64,000 bases of DNA from Millisia brevis NBRC 105863 (GTDB taxonomy: Bacteria; Actinomycetota; Actinomycetes; Mycobacteriales; Mycobacteriaceae): positions 124,001-188,000 of the forward strand of contig NZ_BCRN01000007.1 of assembly GCF_001552615.1 (NCBI RefSeq), read 5' to 3'. A program made the translations under genes and the position numbers. Under the pieces are notes generated by a model. The model was not told the DNA's origin. It saw nothing but the letters and a program-made list of their open reading frames with translations, and ran no database searches. This document shows, piece after piece, positions 1-9,299 of the stretch. Position 1 is the first letter of the stretch. Each line of letters opens with the position of its first letter.

Positions 1-163
1 CCCAGGTGGACTCGTCGTGCAGGTCCTCCACGAAGCCGTAGCGGAGCGAGCCTTTGCGGGTGGCGGACACCGCGAATGTGCACGGGAAGAGGTCCTCCCG
101 GTCCAGAAGCAACCGCTCCAGCTCGATCACCCGATCGGCACCCCAGGTCGGCAGCGTGCCCAT
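1..163 (-). CDS. YqcI/YcgG-family protein, N-terminal part (candidate heme-dependent N-hydroxylase)
   Basis: This gene runs off the left edge, so only the first 54 or so codons are visible. The translation contains FPCTFAVSATRKGSLRYGF, which matches the conserved FPC...(R/K)G.LRY.F stretch I associate with the YqcI/YcgG family (PF08892). From memory, that family includes GntA, the heme-dependent N-hydroxylase of guanitoxin biosynthesis, and a protein implicated in graminine formation for gramibactin. I chose the ATG at 163-161 because a GAGGG ribosome site lies 6 nt upstream; an ATG two codons earlier (169) abuts that site. It follows the SznF-like gene after about 60 nt in the same direction and is probably the next gene of the biosynthetic operon. 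Function is inferred; no heme ligand can be judged from this fragment. Confidence 0.6.
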   Translation of the reverse strand, partial: MGTLPTWGADRVIELERLLLDREDLFPCTFAVSATRKGSLRYGFVEDLHDESTW

Positions 164-222
164 CGTCATCCCTCGGATACGTTCGATCCGATCATCATGA
201 GGCTGTGCTGTGGCGGGCATGG

Positions 223-1614
223 TCAGACGGAGGCCAGCAGTTCGTCGGTGATCACCGGCTGGTGATAGGTGCAGCTACCGGTCAACACCACCGAGCCGTG
301 CAGTCGGAAGGACGGGATGAGCACCTTGTCGCCCTCGTTCATCGGGATCAGCACGCCGGGGCTGTTCCAGAAGTGCATCTGCCCCTTTTCGATCACCACG
401 AGCCGAGTGTCGTTGTGTACGTGCGTCGTCGAGGTTTCCTCGCAGGACTCGACGAAGGTCTCCAGGTCGACCTCGATGCCCTCGCTCTCGATGCGGTGGT
501 AGAGCTTCTCGGCCTTGTCCATATGTTCCTCGAGCGCATCGGCCCATGCCAATTGGACGGAGAGGTCCTCGTCCCACGCGTCGAAGTTCGCGGCGGCATT
601 GGTCAGACCGCGCAGGACTCCGGCGACGAATACCGGCCCGCGCACCGATGCCAGCGGAGCCACCAACGCGTCGACGACCCGGTCGACATCATCATGGCCG
701 AACCCGGTCCCCGTCTCCGCGGCCGCCCCGATGCCGTAGACGCTGTCGTGCAGACCGGACAGCTGCTCCGATTGCGCCCCGTCCGTGGCACTTTCGTGTA
801 GCACGGCCCCGATGAACTCACCGAATCTGCGTCCGTCCCGGGCGGTGAATTCGAGATAGTGGGCCCGCTGCATCGACGTCGCCAGAAAGAACTGCCAGTA
901 GGCGGTGGTCTGCGGGTTGAGCGAGGCCGCTTCGAGCCGGCTCACCAGTCGCTGCGCCTGTTGCCGCGACTGGAGGTGTTCGGTGTACAGGTGCTCGTCG
1001 GTCGCGGGTGCGACCACCGGGTACTCGGAGATCGCCGCGCGGGCGAGCGAGCGCTGCCGGGCGGGCAGGATCGCGGTGAGTTGGGCCAGCAGGAAGCCGG
1101 CGGCCTTCGACGCGTCGCGCGCATCGAGCGCGGCCTGCAGCGCGAGGCTTCCGGTCCGTCGTCGATCGATCAGATCGTGCAGGCTCCGGGTGATCTCGTC
1201 GATCGTCGCCGAGCCGGTATCGATGTCGGTATCGATCAGGCCGAAGAGGTGGTCGGTCAGGACCGGCTCCGCGGCGGCGGCGAGCACACGATTGCGCGGT
1301 GCATAGAGTTCGGCGCGGTCGCGCTCCGATTCCGGCGAATCCTCCCGGGCGAACAGGATCGTCGAGGTGTCGTAGGCGGTGCGCAGCATGCGGTGCCCGA
1401 TCAGCATGCTCAGGCCGAACCTCCGATTCTGTCGGACCGGCCGCGCGAAGTTCAGGAACTCCAGATCGTGCGGCCGAACCGGGCGGCGGAAGGGGTTGTC
1501 CTCGTTGACCAGTTCCGTACTGGTCGCGTTCCGATAGGGGTATGCCGACACATATTCGGCCAGCAGCGCATTCGGATCCGAGTAATCGATGGTGAGGTCC
1601 GGGCGATCAGTCAT
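223..1614 (-). CDS. SznF-like metalloprotein: N-terminal domain, heme-oxygenase-like domain, C-terminal cupin
   Basis: 463 aa, close to the 471 aa I recall for SznF, the enzyme that hydroxylates N-methyl-arginine and rearranges it to an N-nitrosourea. Compared from memory, similarity runs over the whole length: an N-terminal NEDNPFRRPVRP stretch, YWQFFLATS in the middle, and a C-terminal cupin with THVHND and FRLHGS. The cupin histidines H398, H400 and H439 line up with SznF H407, H409 and H448 at a constant offset of 9. In the central diiron domain E197, H208 and E274 may match SznF E215, H225 and E281, but the counterpart of E189 and the full H-x3-D-x2-H motif are not seen. The protein may therefore have lost part of the diiron site and keep only the cupin chemistry. 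The start ATG overlaps the stop of the upstream NRPS gene (ATGA). A role in N-N bond formation is inference. Confidence 0.7.
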   Translation of the reverse strand: MTDRPDLTIDYSDPNALLAEYVSAYPYRNATSTELVNEDNPFRRPVRPHDLEFLNFARPVRQNRRFGLSMLIGHRMLRTAYDTSTILFAREDSPESERDRAELYAPRNRVLAAAAEPVLTDHLFGLIDTDIDTGSATIDEITRSLHDLIDRRRTGSLALQAALDARDASKAAGFLLAQLTAILPARQRSLARAAISEYPVVAPATDEHLYTEHLQSRQQAQRLVSRLEAASLNPQTTAYWQFFLATSMQRAHYLEFTARDGRRFGEFIGAVLHESATDGAQSEQLSGLHDSVYGIGAAAETGTGFGHDDVDRVVDALVAPLASVRGPVFVAGVLRGLTNAAANFDAWDEDLSVQLAWADALEEHMDKAEKLYHRIESEGIEVDLETFVESCEETSTTHVHNDTRLVVIEKGQMHFWNSPGVLIPMNEGDKVLIPSFRLHGSVVLTGSCTYHQPVITDELLASV

Positions 1615-4600
1615 TTCTTTTCTCTCTCTTCGATGGCCTTGTGTACTTCTTCATCACTCATCGCGGCGACCATCACGTAGAGTTCCGCGATGCGGTGGGT
1701 GGAATCCGAGCGCTCCGCGAGGGTCTCGGCGAGACCGGACGCGGTGCGCACCGTCAGGACGTCCGGGATGGCGACGGCGACGTCGGTGAATACCTTGCGC
1801 AGGGCTACGACCACGCGGTTCGCGGTCAGGGAGTTTCCGCCCAGGTCGAAGAAGTCCTCTCCGGGGCCGACGTCCGGCCGGTCGAGGGCATCGGCGAAGA
1901 TCATCGCGACCGCCTGCACCAGGGGCCCGTTCGATACCGATTGCGCACCACGCGGCCGATCGATCCGGGCGCGTTCCGCCAACAGACGCCGGTCGACCTT
2001 TCCGTTGGGCGTCAGCGGGAAGCTCTCGACGACATCGATTCGTTCCGGCAGCAGACTTCGCCCCAGCACCCCGAGCAGGTCGCTCCGCAGAATGTCCGGA
2101 TCCAATGCGCCGGTATCGGTTTCGGCAGTCACATATGCCGCCGTCCCGCGATACCCGGGCTGGGTGTCGTGCCGGATACCGACGACGACGGCTTCCCGGA
2201 CCCCCGGTGTGGAGATCAGCGCTCGCTCGATCTCGCCGGCCTCGATCCGGTGGCCGCGCACCTTGATCTGGTTGTCGCTTCGCCCGCGGAACTCCAGCCA
2301 TGATCCGCCGGAGCCGGACGGGACGAACCGTCCGAGATCACCGGTACGGTAGCGGCGCTCGCCGTCCGGTCCGAGATCGAAAGCAGCCGCGGTGCGTTCG
2401 GGATCGCGCCAGTAGCCCAGTCCGAGATTCGCGCCCGCGCAGTACATCGACCCGGTCACCCAATCGGGGCACTGCGCACCCATCTCGTCGAGCACGGTGT
2501 AGGTGTTCGCGGCGGTCGGCCGACCGTAGGGCACGGTGGGCGCGTCCGCGGGCAGATCCCGGCAGCGATGCAGGATATTCCACACCGTGGTTTCCGTCGG
2601 GCCACCGATCGACACGATGTCGGCGGCCGGTGCGATCCGACGGATCCGTTCGACCAAGGGGACCGGGAACCAATCGCCACCCAGAATCACCAGACGCAGC
2701 CCGGGCGCCCGGAAGGATTCGGGTGCGGCATCCAGCAGCATCTGCATCATCGGGGGAACCGTCATCCACACGGTGACGTCCGCTTCCCGAACGATCCGCA
2801 CCCAGTCATCCGGGGACGCATGGTCCGCCACGGGCGGCACGACCACCCGCGCTCCGAGCGCGGGGCCGGCGACGACCGGGAAGACACTGAGATCGTGATG
2901 CAGCGCGGTCACCATCAGCACCCGGTCGTCGGGCCGCAGCAGGTCGTCCTGCTCGACCGTGGCGACATAGTGCGACAGGGCATCGTGTCCCACCACCGCA
3001 CCCTTGGGTATCCCGGTCGACCCGGACGTCATGATCACGTAGGCCGGGGTGTCGGTGGGCGCCGGGGGCGTCGGGTGGCGCGCATCCGGCGGGGCGTCGA
3101 CCGGTCGGTCGATGTCGATGGGCAGTGCGCCGATCGCGCGTACCTGTTCGGCACGGTCACCGGTGGTGATCACCGTCGTGATGCCGGTCTGCCGCACGAT
3201 GGCGGCCAGCCGCGGCGGCGGAAGGTCGCGATCCAGCGGCAGATAGACCCGTGCGGCGGACAGAGCCGCCTGTACCGCGACCACCTGACGGTGTCCGGGA
3301 TCGAGCAGGATCCCGACCGGCCGATCGTCCCCGACCTCGGCAAGTGCCAGCCATCCCGCGATATCGCATGCGCGTCGGTGCAATTCGGCAAAGGTCAGGG
3401 CGCCTGCCGCATCGACCACGGCGATATCGTCCGGCCGGACGGCGGCCTGGTGCGCGAGCATCGCGGATACCGGCCGGGCGGGTACGGCGAGCGCGGGGCC
3501 GATACCCGCCCCGTTCCGGGATCCGCAGGTCGGCGGCAGGATATCCGGATGCCGGGCGTCCCAGTGGTCGCCCGCGACGAGGCCGTCGACCAGTCGGACG
3601 AAGGCGGCGAACATATCGGAGACCAGGTCCGGGGGAAACAGTTCGACGACGTAGTCCCAGACCAGCCAAAGCTCTCCGCGGTTCTCGTTGACCTGAAAGT
3701 CCAGCCATACCTGCGGGGTCTGGGTGATTCCGCCGATCGGGGTCAGGAATCGTGTCCCGTCGTCTCCCCCGCTGCCCAGGGCGAGCCCACTGGTCATGAC
3801 CACGGGCATCACCGGCCGGTCGTGTATGCCGGATCGGCGCATGATGTCGCGCAGCACTTCCACGCCCGGGTACCAGGGATGGCTCAGGTCCTCCCAGAGC
3901 CGATGTTGAACGGACACCGCCCGTTCGGCGAACGTGTTCCCGGCGGCGCGGTCGATCTCGACCAGGATGACCGAGGACAGCTGTCCGACGATCATGTCGA
4001 CCTGCGGATGTACCGGCAGCCGCCCCGCATAGGGCAGGTTCACGGTGAAGCTCCGGCGACCGCTCCACCGGCCGATCACCTCGCCGTAGATCGCCAGCAG
4101 CAGACCCGACGGACTGAGCCCGCGCCGTGCGGCGGCGGACCGCAACCGCTGCCAGTCACCGCTCGGAAGGTGATACTCCATGCGGTCGAAGGTCGGCTCG
4201 GTGACCCGGTTCGGTGGTAGCGCCAACGGCAACTCCGGTGACGGCGCCAGGGTGGTGATGCGGTCCTGCCAGTAGGCCTTCGAGCGGAGATAGCGCTCAT
4301 CGTCGGACAGAGCGGCGATGCCGCGCACGTAGTCGCGATAGGTCAGCTCCAACTCCGGTAGCTCGCAGCCCGGATCATTATGCAGCGCCTCGAGTTCCGC
4401 GACCATGATCGCCCAGCTGCGGTGGTCGTAGAGCAACGCGTCGATGCTGAGGTGGATATGGACGCGATCATCGGTCAGGCGGGTGACCGCCACCTCGTAG
4501 AGCGGCCAGTGCATCGGATCGCGTTGTTCCGCGCCGAGGCGCGCGTGCAGCAGATCGTGCGCCGCGGCCACCTCGGTGTCGTCCCGACCGCGAAGATCGA

Positions 4601-7600
4601 TCACCTCGATGTCGAAGTGTGGAACGGTCTCGAGGATCCGCTGCTGATTGCGTTCGAGGGATACGACCCCGCGCAGCACGTCGTGCCGGCGGATCAGGAG
4701 ATTCCACGCCTCGACGAACCGATCGATATCGATGCCGACGCCTTCGAATTCGACGTAGGCGTGCGCCGCGCCGGCGCCGAGTTCGAAGTCGTCGAGCCGG
4801 CCCACGGCGTAGGCCTGCTGCTGCGGGGTCAGATCGAACCAGTCGTGGCGGCCGGAGGCGTCCGGTCCGACCCGCAGGTCGTCGGCGATCCCGAGATCGC
4901 CCCCTTCCAGACGCCGTTGCCGCAGCACGCCGGCGAGTTCGGCCGGCGTGCGATGGGCGAAGATATCCCGCAGGTCGATCGTGACCGCCAGGCGGGATCG
5001 GACCGCGGCGACGATGCGCGCGGCGACGAGCGAGTTGCCGCCGGATCGGAAGAAGTCGTCCCGCAACCCCATTCGTTCGACCCCGAGCGATTCGGCGATG
5101 ATCGCGGAGACCTCGACGGCCAAGCCGTCCGATGCGGTCGCCGGATCGGTTGCGGAGCTTCCCTTCCGATGCAGCTCCACCGCACGCGTCTCGAGGTCCC
5201 GGCGGTCGACCTTGCCGTTGACCGTCAGGGGAAGCCGATCGAGCGTCGTGACCACCGTCGGCCGCGCATGTCGGGGCAACCGGTCGTCACAGGCGGCATA
5301 CACCTCGTCGACGACCGTCTCCGGCTCCGCGTCGGCCGAGATCGTCAGGAAGAGCGCGACATCGCCGTAGCCCGGTCCGGTCGACGCCGGGATCCCGACG
5401 GCAACCGCGGCCCGCACCTGTGCGTGGCCGGCGGCGCACGCCTCGATCTCGCCGGGTTCGAGCCGATGTCCGCGAATCTTGATCTGCTGGTCGACGCGAC
5501 CGAGGAATTCGATGTCTCCGTTCGGCCCCATACGACCGCGATCCCCGGTGCGGTAGAGACGCCTTCCGGTGGTCGGGTCGACGACGAAGGCGCGTTCGCC
5601 GGCCGCCTCGTCGCGGAAGTACCCGGCCGCGACGCCGACTCCGGAACAGCAGAGCTCGCCGCCGACACCGTCCGGGCACGGCCGCAGCCGGGCATCGAGA
5701 ATGTGGTAGCCGCAGTTGGCGATCGGCCGCCCGTAGGAGACGGAACGGGCGTCGGCGGGGAGGTCGCCGACGCGGTGCTGGATATTCCACAGCGTGGTCT
5801 CGGTCGGACCACCCACCGACACCACCTCGAGGTGGGGCGCGCGTACCGCCAGGTCGCGCACCAACGGCACCGGTATCCAGTCGCCGCCCAGGAAGGCCAG
5901 CCGCAGCGACGCGAGGTCGGTATCGGTCGCGGCGGTGCAGAGCATCTCCATGGCGGCCGGCACCGAATTCCACAGGGTGACCCCGTGTCGCCGGATCGTG
6001 CGGGACCACCGTCGTGGATCGGCATCGCCGTCCGACCCGTCCAGCACGACGGACCCTCCCGCGCCGAGCACGCCCAGGCTGTCGAACAATGCCATGTCGT
6101 GGTGGTTCCGAGTGACCGCCAACACCCGATCCGCCGGGCCGATGTCGAAGGCGTCGATCGTGTGGTGAATCGCGTTCGCCAGGCCGGCGCGGGTGATCTC
6201 CACACCCTTGGGTATGCCGGTGGAGCCGGAGGTGAAGATGATCGCCGCGAGAGCGGGCACCCGTTCCGGTACCGCGAGCTCGACGAGATCGGTCGAATCG
6301 ATCGGCGGCGGTAGGGCATCGAGCGTCAGCCCCGCCTCGATCGACGTCGATACCGCGTCGACCACGATGATCGATGCCGGTTGGCACCTGTCGACCAGGT
6401 CGGCCAGGCGCTCGTCGGGATCGACCGGATCGACCGGTATGTACACCGCGCCGAGGCTGAGCAGCGCCACCTGCACGCTCAGCGCGCGGGGCTGGTGTCC
6501 CGCGGCGACCACCACGCGGTCACCGACGCCGACACCGGTCCGGGCCAGCTCGGCGGCGATCGCCGCGGCGTCGACGCCGAGGTGCCGATAGGAGACCGCT
6601 CCGCCCGGGTGCAGGATCGCCGGGTGGTCCGGCTGTTCGATGATCCGGCGGCGGATATCGGTCAGCACATCGGACGACGGAAATCGTGTGGCCGGCCCGA
6701 AGATCCCGCCGGCGGTCATCGCGTGGTCGTTCGGCAATTCGATCGGGTCGGCGGCGTCCCAGCGCTCGTTCCGCGCCAGGGCGGTCACCAGCTCTTCCAG
6801 GGTGGCGAACATGTCGGCCACCATTCGAGGGTCGAACAGCTCGCGGACGTGATCCCAGCCGATCACCAGGCAGCCGTCGCGCTCCTCGACCTGGCAGTCC
6901 AGCCAGGTCTGTGGCGTCTGGGAGATGCGGTAGGTCTGTGCCCCCGCACCGCCGAGGAAGGCCGTGGGGGCATCCGACGGTCCCGGCAGCGCGGACAGTC
7001 CGTTGAACACCACCGGAGCGATGGCACCGTCGAATCCGCGCTCGCGCAGGATATGCCGAACGACCTCGATGCCGTCCACCCGAGCGTGGGCGAGGTCCTC
7101 CCAGAGGCGGCAACCGAGCCGCTCCGCCCGGGCGCCGAAGCTCTCCGCACCGCGCTGGTCCACCTCGACCAGCAGGAAGCCGGCAAATTCGCCGACCAGC
7201 CGATCGACATCGGGATGAACCGGCAGCCGGTTGAGCGATGGCAGGTTCACCAGGAAGTGCTCACTGCCGCTCCAGCGCCCGAGTACCTCGGTATAGGCGG
7301 CCAGGACCACCGCGGGGACCGTCAGCCCGCGTTCCCGTGCGACCGCGGTCAGCCGGCGGGTGGTCTCGGGTGACAGACGGGTCTCGCGGCGCACGAAGGT
7401 GGGGACCTCGATCGATGCGGGCGCCGCCGCCAACGGCAGCTCCGGCGGCCCGGGCAGGCTCGCCGCCCGCTCCCGCCAATACCGGCGACTCGCCACCACC
7501 GCAGGTTCGTCGGCGCTCGCCCGCACCAGTTCGAGGTAGTCGGCGAAGGTCAGCTCCGCACGCGGCAGGGCGGCGTCGAGGTCGACGTAGCGGATCGACA

Positions 7601-8423
7601 ACTCCCCCAACAGGATCTGCAGGCTCTGATAGTCGCAGACCAACGCGTCGATGCTCAGGTGCAGCCGGAAGCGATCCCCGGTGCGCAAGGAGATCACCCA
7701 CGCGAAGAGGGGCCACCGGTCGGCCTGTCGAACCTCGGCGGACAGTTCGGCGCGAATCGAGCGCAGGACCTCGCCGTCCTGCTCGACGGTCCGATCGCGC
7801 AGATCGACCACCCGCGGTCGGTAGGGCAGCGGGCCGTCGAGCACCCTCGCCCGCATCGCCCGCACATCGATGATGGTGCGCAACTGATCGTGGCGGGCGA
7901 TCAGGCCGTTCCAGGCCTCGACGAAACGTTCGACATCCAGGCCACGACCATCGAATTCGAGATAGCCGTGCGTGGAGACATTGCCCAGCTCGAGGTCGGC
8001 GCCGCGGCCGGCGCAAAAGGCCTGCTGCAGCAACGTCAGACCGAACCACTGCTCACCCTCGGGCGCCGGCGGATCGGCGGTGGTACCGCGCTCGCCCGCA
8101 GCACCCTCGACCCCGTCCACCCCGTCGACACCGTCCACCCCGTCGACACCGTCGGCCCCGTCACCACTGTCGGTCGTCGGCGACGCGGCTCCCGCCGCGA
8201 CGATCGCGCAGATCTCGGTGATCGTCGGGTTCTCGGTGAACACGGTCGGAGCGATCCGTATCCCGTACTCCCGCTCGATTCGCCCGACCAGCTGCATCAC
8301 CACCAACGAGCCCAGACCAAGGTCGAGCAGCCCGTCCCCGACGGTCCACTCGATGTCGAGGGCGTCGAGCAGGTGCGCGATGTGCTCGTCGATCCGATCC
8401 GGCACGCCCATCTCGATTGTCAC
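1611..8423 (-). CDS. NRPS with two heterocyclization modules: PCP-Cy-A-PCP-Cy-A-PCP
   Basis: 2270 aa. An N-terminal carrier domain (GLGSLVV, Ser near residue 38) is followed by two complete modules. Both condensation-type domains are cyclization domains: the active motif is DALVCD (about residue 260) and DALLYD (about 1328) instead of HHxxxDG, with typical Cy features such as VLGRWSG and QTPQ.WLD. Each adenylation domain has TSGSTG (about 736 and 1801), GRxDxQIKxRGHR and NGKVDRR. The later carriers have GGNSL near residues 1130 and 2197. Binding-pocket residues read by eye are roughly DMFNFGVLW and DLFMIGIVW, nearest to but different from Cys/Ser/Thr codes of Cy modules. Cy domains condense and cyclize Cys, Ser or Thr into thiazoline or oxazoline, a common iron-binding group. 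There is no epimerase, methyltransferase or thioesterase here. GTG start; it ends by overlapping the SznF-like gene. Confidence 0.93.
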   Translation of the reverse strand: MTIEMGVPDRIDEHIAHLLDALDIEWTVGDGLLDLGLGSLVVMQLVGRIEREYGIRIAPTVFTENPTITEICAIVAAGAASPTTDSGDGADGVDGVDGVDGVDGVEGAAGERGTTADPPAPEGEQWFGLTLLQQAFCAGRGADLELGNVSTHGYLEFDGRGLDVERFVEAWNGLIARHDQLRTIIDVRAMRARVLDGPLPYRPRVVDLRDRTVEQDGEVLRSIRAELSAEVRQADRWPLFAWVISLRTGDRFRLHLSIDALVCDYQSLQILLGELSIRYVDLDAALPRAELTFADYLELVRASADEPAVVASRRYWRERAASLPGPPELPLAAAPASIEVPTFVRRETRLSPETTRRLTAVARERGLTVPAVVLAAYTEVLGRWSGSEHFLVNLPSLNRLPVHPDVDRLVGEFAGFLLVEVDQRGAESFGARAERLGCRLWEDLAHARVDGIEVVRHILRERGFDGAIAPVVFNGLSALPGPSDAPTAFLGGAGAQTYRISQTPQTWLDCQVEERDGCLVIGWDHVRELFDPRMVADMFATLEELVTALARNERWDAADPIELPNDHAMTAGGIFGPATRFPSSDVLTDIRRRIIEQPDHPAILHPGGAVSYRHLGVDAAAIAAELARTGVGVGDRVVVAAGHQPRALSVQVALLSLGAVYIPVDPVDPDERLADLVDRCQPASIIVVDAVSTSIEAGLTLDALPPPIDSTDLVELAVPERVPALAAIIFTSGSTGIPKGVEITRAGLANAIHHTIDAFDIGPADRVLAVTRNHHDMALFDSLGVLGAGGSVVLDGSDGDADPRRWSRTIRRHGVTLWNSVPAAMEMLCTAATDTDLASLRLAFLGGDWIPVPLVRDLAVRAPHLEVVSVGGPTETTLWNIQHRVGDLPADARSVSYGRPIANCGYHILDARLRPCPDGVGGELCCSGVGVAAGYFRDEAAGERAFVVDPTTGRRLYRTGDRGRMGPNGDIEFLGRVDQQIKIRGHRLEPGEIEACAAGHAQVRAAVAVGIPASTGPGYGDVALFLTISADAEPETVVDEVYAACDDRLPRHARPTVVTTLDRLPLTVNGKVDRRDLETRAVELHRKGSSATDPATASDGLAVEVSAIIAESLGVERMGLRDDFFRSGGNSLVAARIVAAVRSRLAVTIDLRDIFAHRTPAELAGVLRQRRLEGGDLGIADDLRVGPDASGRHDWFDLTPQQQAYAVGRLDDFELGAGAAHAYVEFEGVGIDIDRFVEAWNLLIRRHDVLRGVVSLERNQQRILETVPHFDIEVIDLRGRDDTEVAAAHDLLHARLGAEQRDPMHWPLYEVAVTRLTDDRVHIHLSIDALLYDHRSWAIMVAELEALHNDPGCELPELELTYRDYVRGIAALSDDERYLRSKAYWQDRITTLAPSPELPLALPPNRVTEPTFDRMEYHLPSGDWQRLRSAAARRGLSPSGLLLAIYGEVIGRWSGRRSFTVNLPYAGRLPVHPQVDMIVGQLSSVILVEIDRAAGNTFAERAVSVQHRLWEDLSHPWYPGVEVLRDIMRRSGIHDRPVMPVVMTSGLALGSGGDDGTRFLTPIGGITQTPQVWLDFQVNENRGELWLVWDYVVELFPPDLVSDMFAAFVRLVDGLVAGDHWDARHPDILPPTCGSRNGAGIGPALAVPARPVSAMLAHQAAVRPDDIAVVDAAGALTFAELHRRACDIAGWLALAEVGDDRPVGILLDPGHRQVVAVQAALSAARVYLPLDRDLPPPRLAAIVRQTGITTVITTGDRAEQVRAIGALPIDIDRPVDAPPDARHPTPPAPTDTPAYVIMTSGSTGIPKGAVVGHDALSHYVATVEQDDLLRPDDRVLMVTALHHDLSVFPVVAGPALGARVVVPPVADHASPDDWVRIVREADVTVWMTVPPMMQMLLDAAPESFRAPGLRLVILGGDWFPVPLVERIRRIAPAADIVSIGGPTETTVWNILHRCRDLPADAPTVPYGRPTAANTYTVLDEMGAQCPDWVTGSMYCAGANLGLGYWRDPERTAAAFDLGPDGERRYRTGDLGRFVPSGSGGSWLEFRGRSDNQIKVRGHRIEAGEIERALISTPGVREAVVVGIRHDTQPGYRGTAAYVTAETDTGALDPDILRSDLLGVLGRSLLPERIDVVESFPLTPNGKVDRRLLAERARIDRPRGAQSVSNGPLVQAVAMIFADALDRPDVGPGEDFFDLGGNSLTANRVVVALRKVFTDVAVAIPDVLTVRTASGLAETLAERSDSTHRIAELYVMVAAMSDEEVHKAIEEREKK
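8107..8160. repeat. In-frame short tandem repeat in an NRPS linker
   Basis: An 18-nt unit alternating gtccaccc and gtcgacac repeats here. On the minus strand it encodes a GVDGVDGVDG linker between the first carrier domain and the first Cy domain of the NRPS. It looks like a flexible spacer that could vary in copy number between strains. Confidence 0.7.
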
Positions 8424-8489
8424 CAGGCAGCTTCCTTCCCCGTCGGTGGCCGGACTCCGTTCGTGCCCGCCCGCATGCGCCGCGATCGC

Positions 8490-9299
8490 TCAGGATCGGC
8501 GCGAACTCATCAGCCGAATACCGATGCCGCCCACGACAACCGTCAGCGCCCCGAACCACACCAGGGCCGGAACGACCTCCGCGGCGCCCGCCTGCCCCTG
8601 CGAGAGCGCATCGAGGGCGTTGACCGCCACCGATACCGGCAACAGGTCGACCACCGGTTGCAGGGCATCGGGAAACGCCTCCAGTGGCACCATCCCGGTG
8701 TTCAGGAACAGCAGCACGACGTACAACGCCTCGAATCCCTGCGCCTGCGCGACGTTCTTGCTCGCCGCTCCGATCGTCAGCCCGATGGCGGTGAATCCCA
8801 GGGTGATCACCACCAGCATCGCCAGCCAGCCGGGTACGACCTCCGGGCCGGCGAAGCGGAAGCCGAACAGATACGCCACCACCACCACAACCGTGGCGGA
8901 CAGTCCCATGCGCACCAGTTCCGCCCAGGCCCGGCCGAGGATGTCTCCGCCGCGCCGGATGGGCATCGAATCGAATCGCCGCAGGATGCCCGCCTCCCGT
9001 TCGACGATCAGCGACTGACCGGCGGCGAGCGCACCGAACATGGCGGGGCAGACCAACATCAATGCCGTCAGAGCCGAGATATGGTCCGTACCGGAGGCGA
9101 ATTCGATCGAGTCGCCGAAGATGGTTCGGAACATGACGAACAGGACGACGGGAAACAGGAACGTCTGCACCAGGATCGGCGGATAGTAGCGCCACCGGCG
9201 CAACAGCCGACCGGCCTGCAGCAACGATTGTCCGAGCAGCGTCGGCGGGCGCCAGGCCTCCACCGATTCGTCCCGCGTCGGCGCGTCGATCGTGGTCAT
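8490..9299 (-). CDS. ABC-2 type transporter permease (DrrB/DrrC-like)
   Basis: 269 aa integral membrane protein with about six hydrophobic segments, starting after residue 40 (PPILVQTFLFPVVLFVMF). It contains the ABC-2 family stretch ILRRFDSMP after the second membrane segment, typical of DrrB-like permeases. The ATG at 9299 overlaps the stop of the preceding permease. It is the third gene of a three-gene ABC unit inserted between two NRPS genes, so it probably forms a hetero-oligomeric pump with that permease and the ATPase and exports the peptide product or handles a precursor. A 66-nt gap separates it from the following NRPS gene. Substrate is inferred from context only. Confidence 0.88.
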   Translation of the reverse strand: MTTIDAPTRDESVEAWRPPTLLGQSLLQAGRLLRRWRYYPPILVQTFLFPVVLFVMFRTIFGDSIEFASGTDHISALTALMLVCPAMFGALAAGQSLIVEREAGILRRFDSMPIRRGGDILGRAWAELVRMGLSATVVVVVAYLFGFRFAGPEVVPGWLAMLVVITLGFTAIGLTIGAASKNVAQAQGFEALYVVLLFLNTGMVPLEAFPDALQPVVDLLPVSVAVNALDALSQGQAGAAEVVPALVWFGALTVVVGGIGIRLMSSRRS

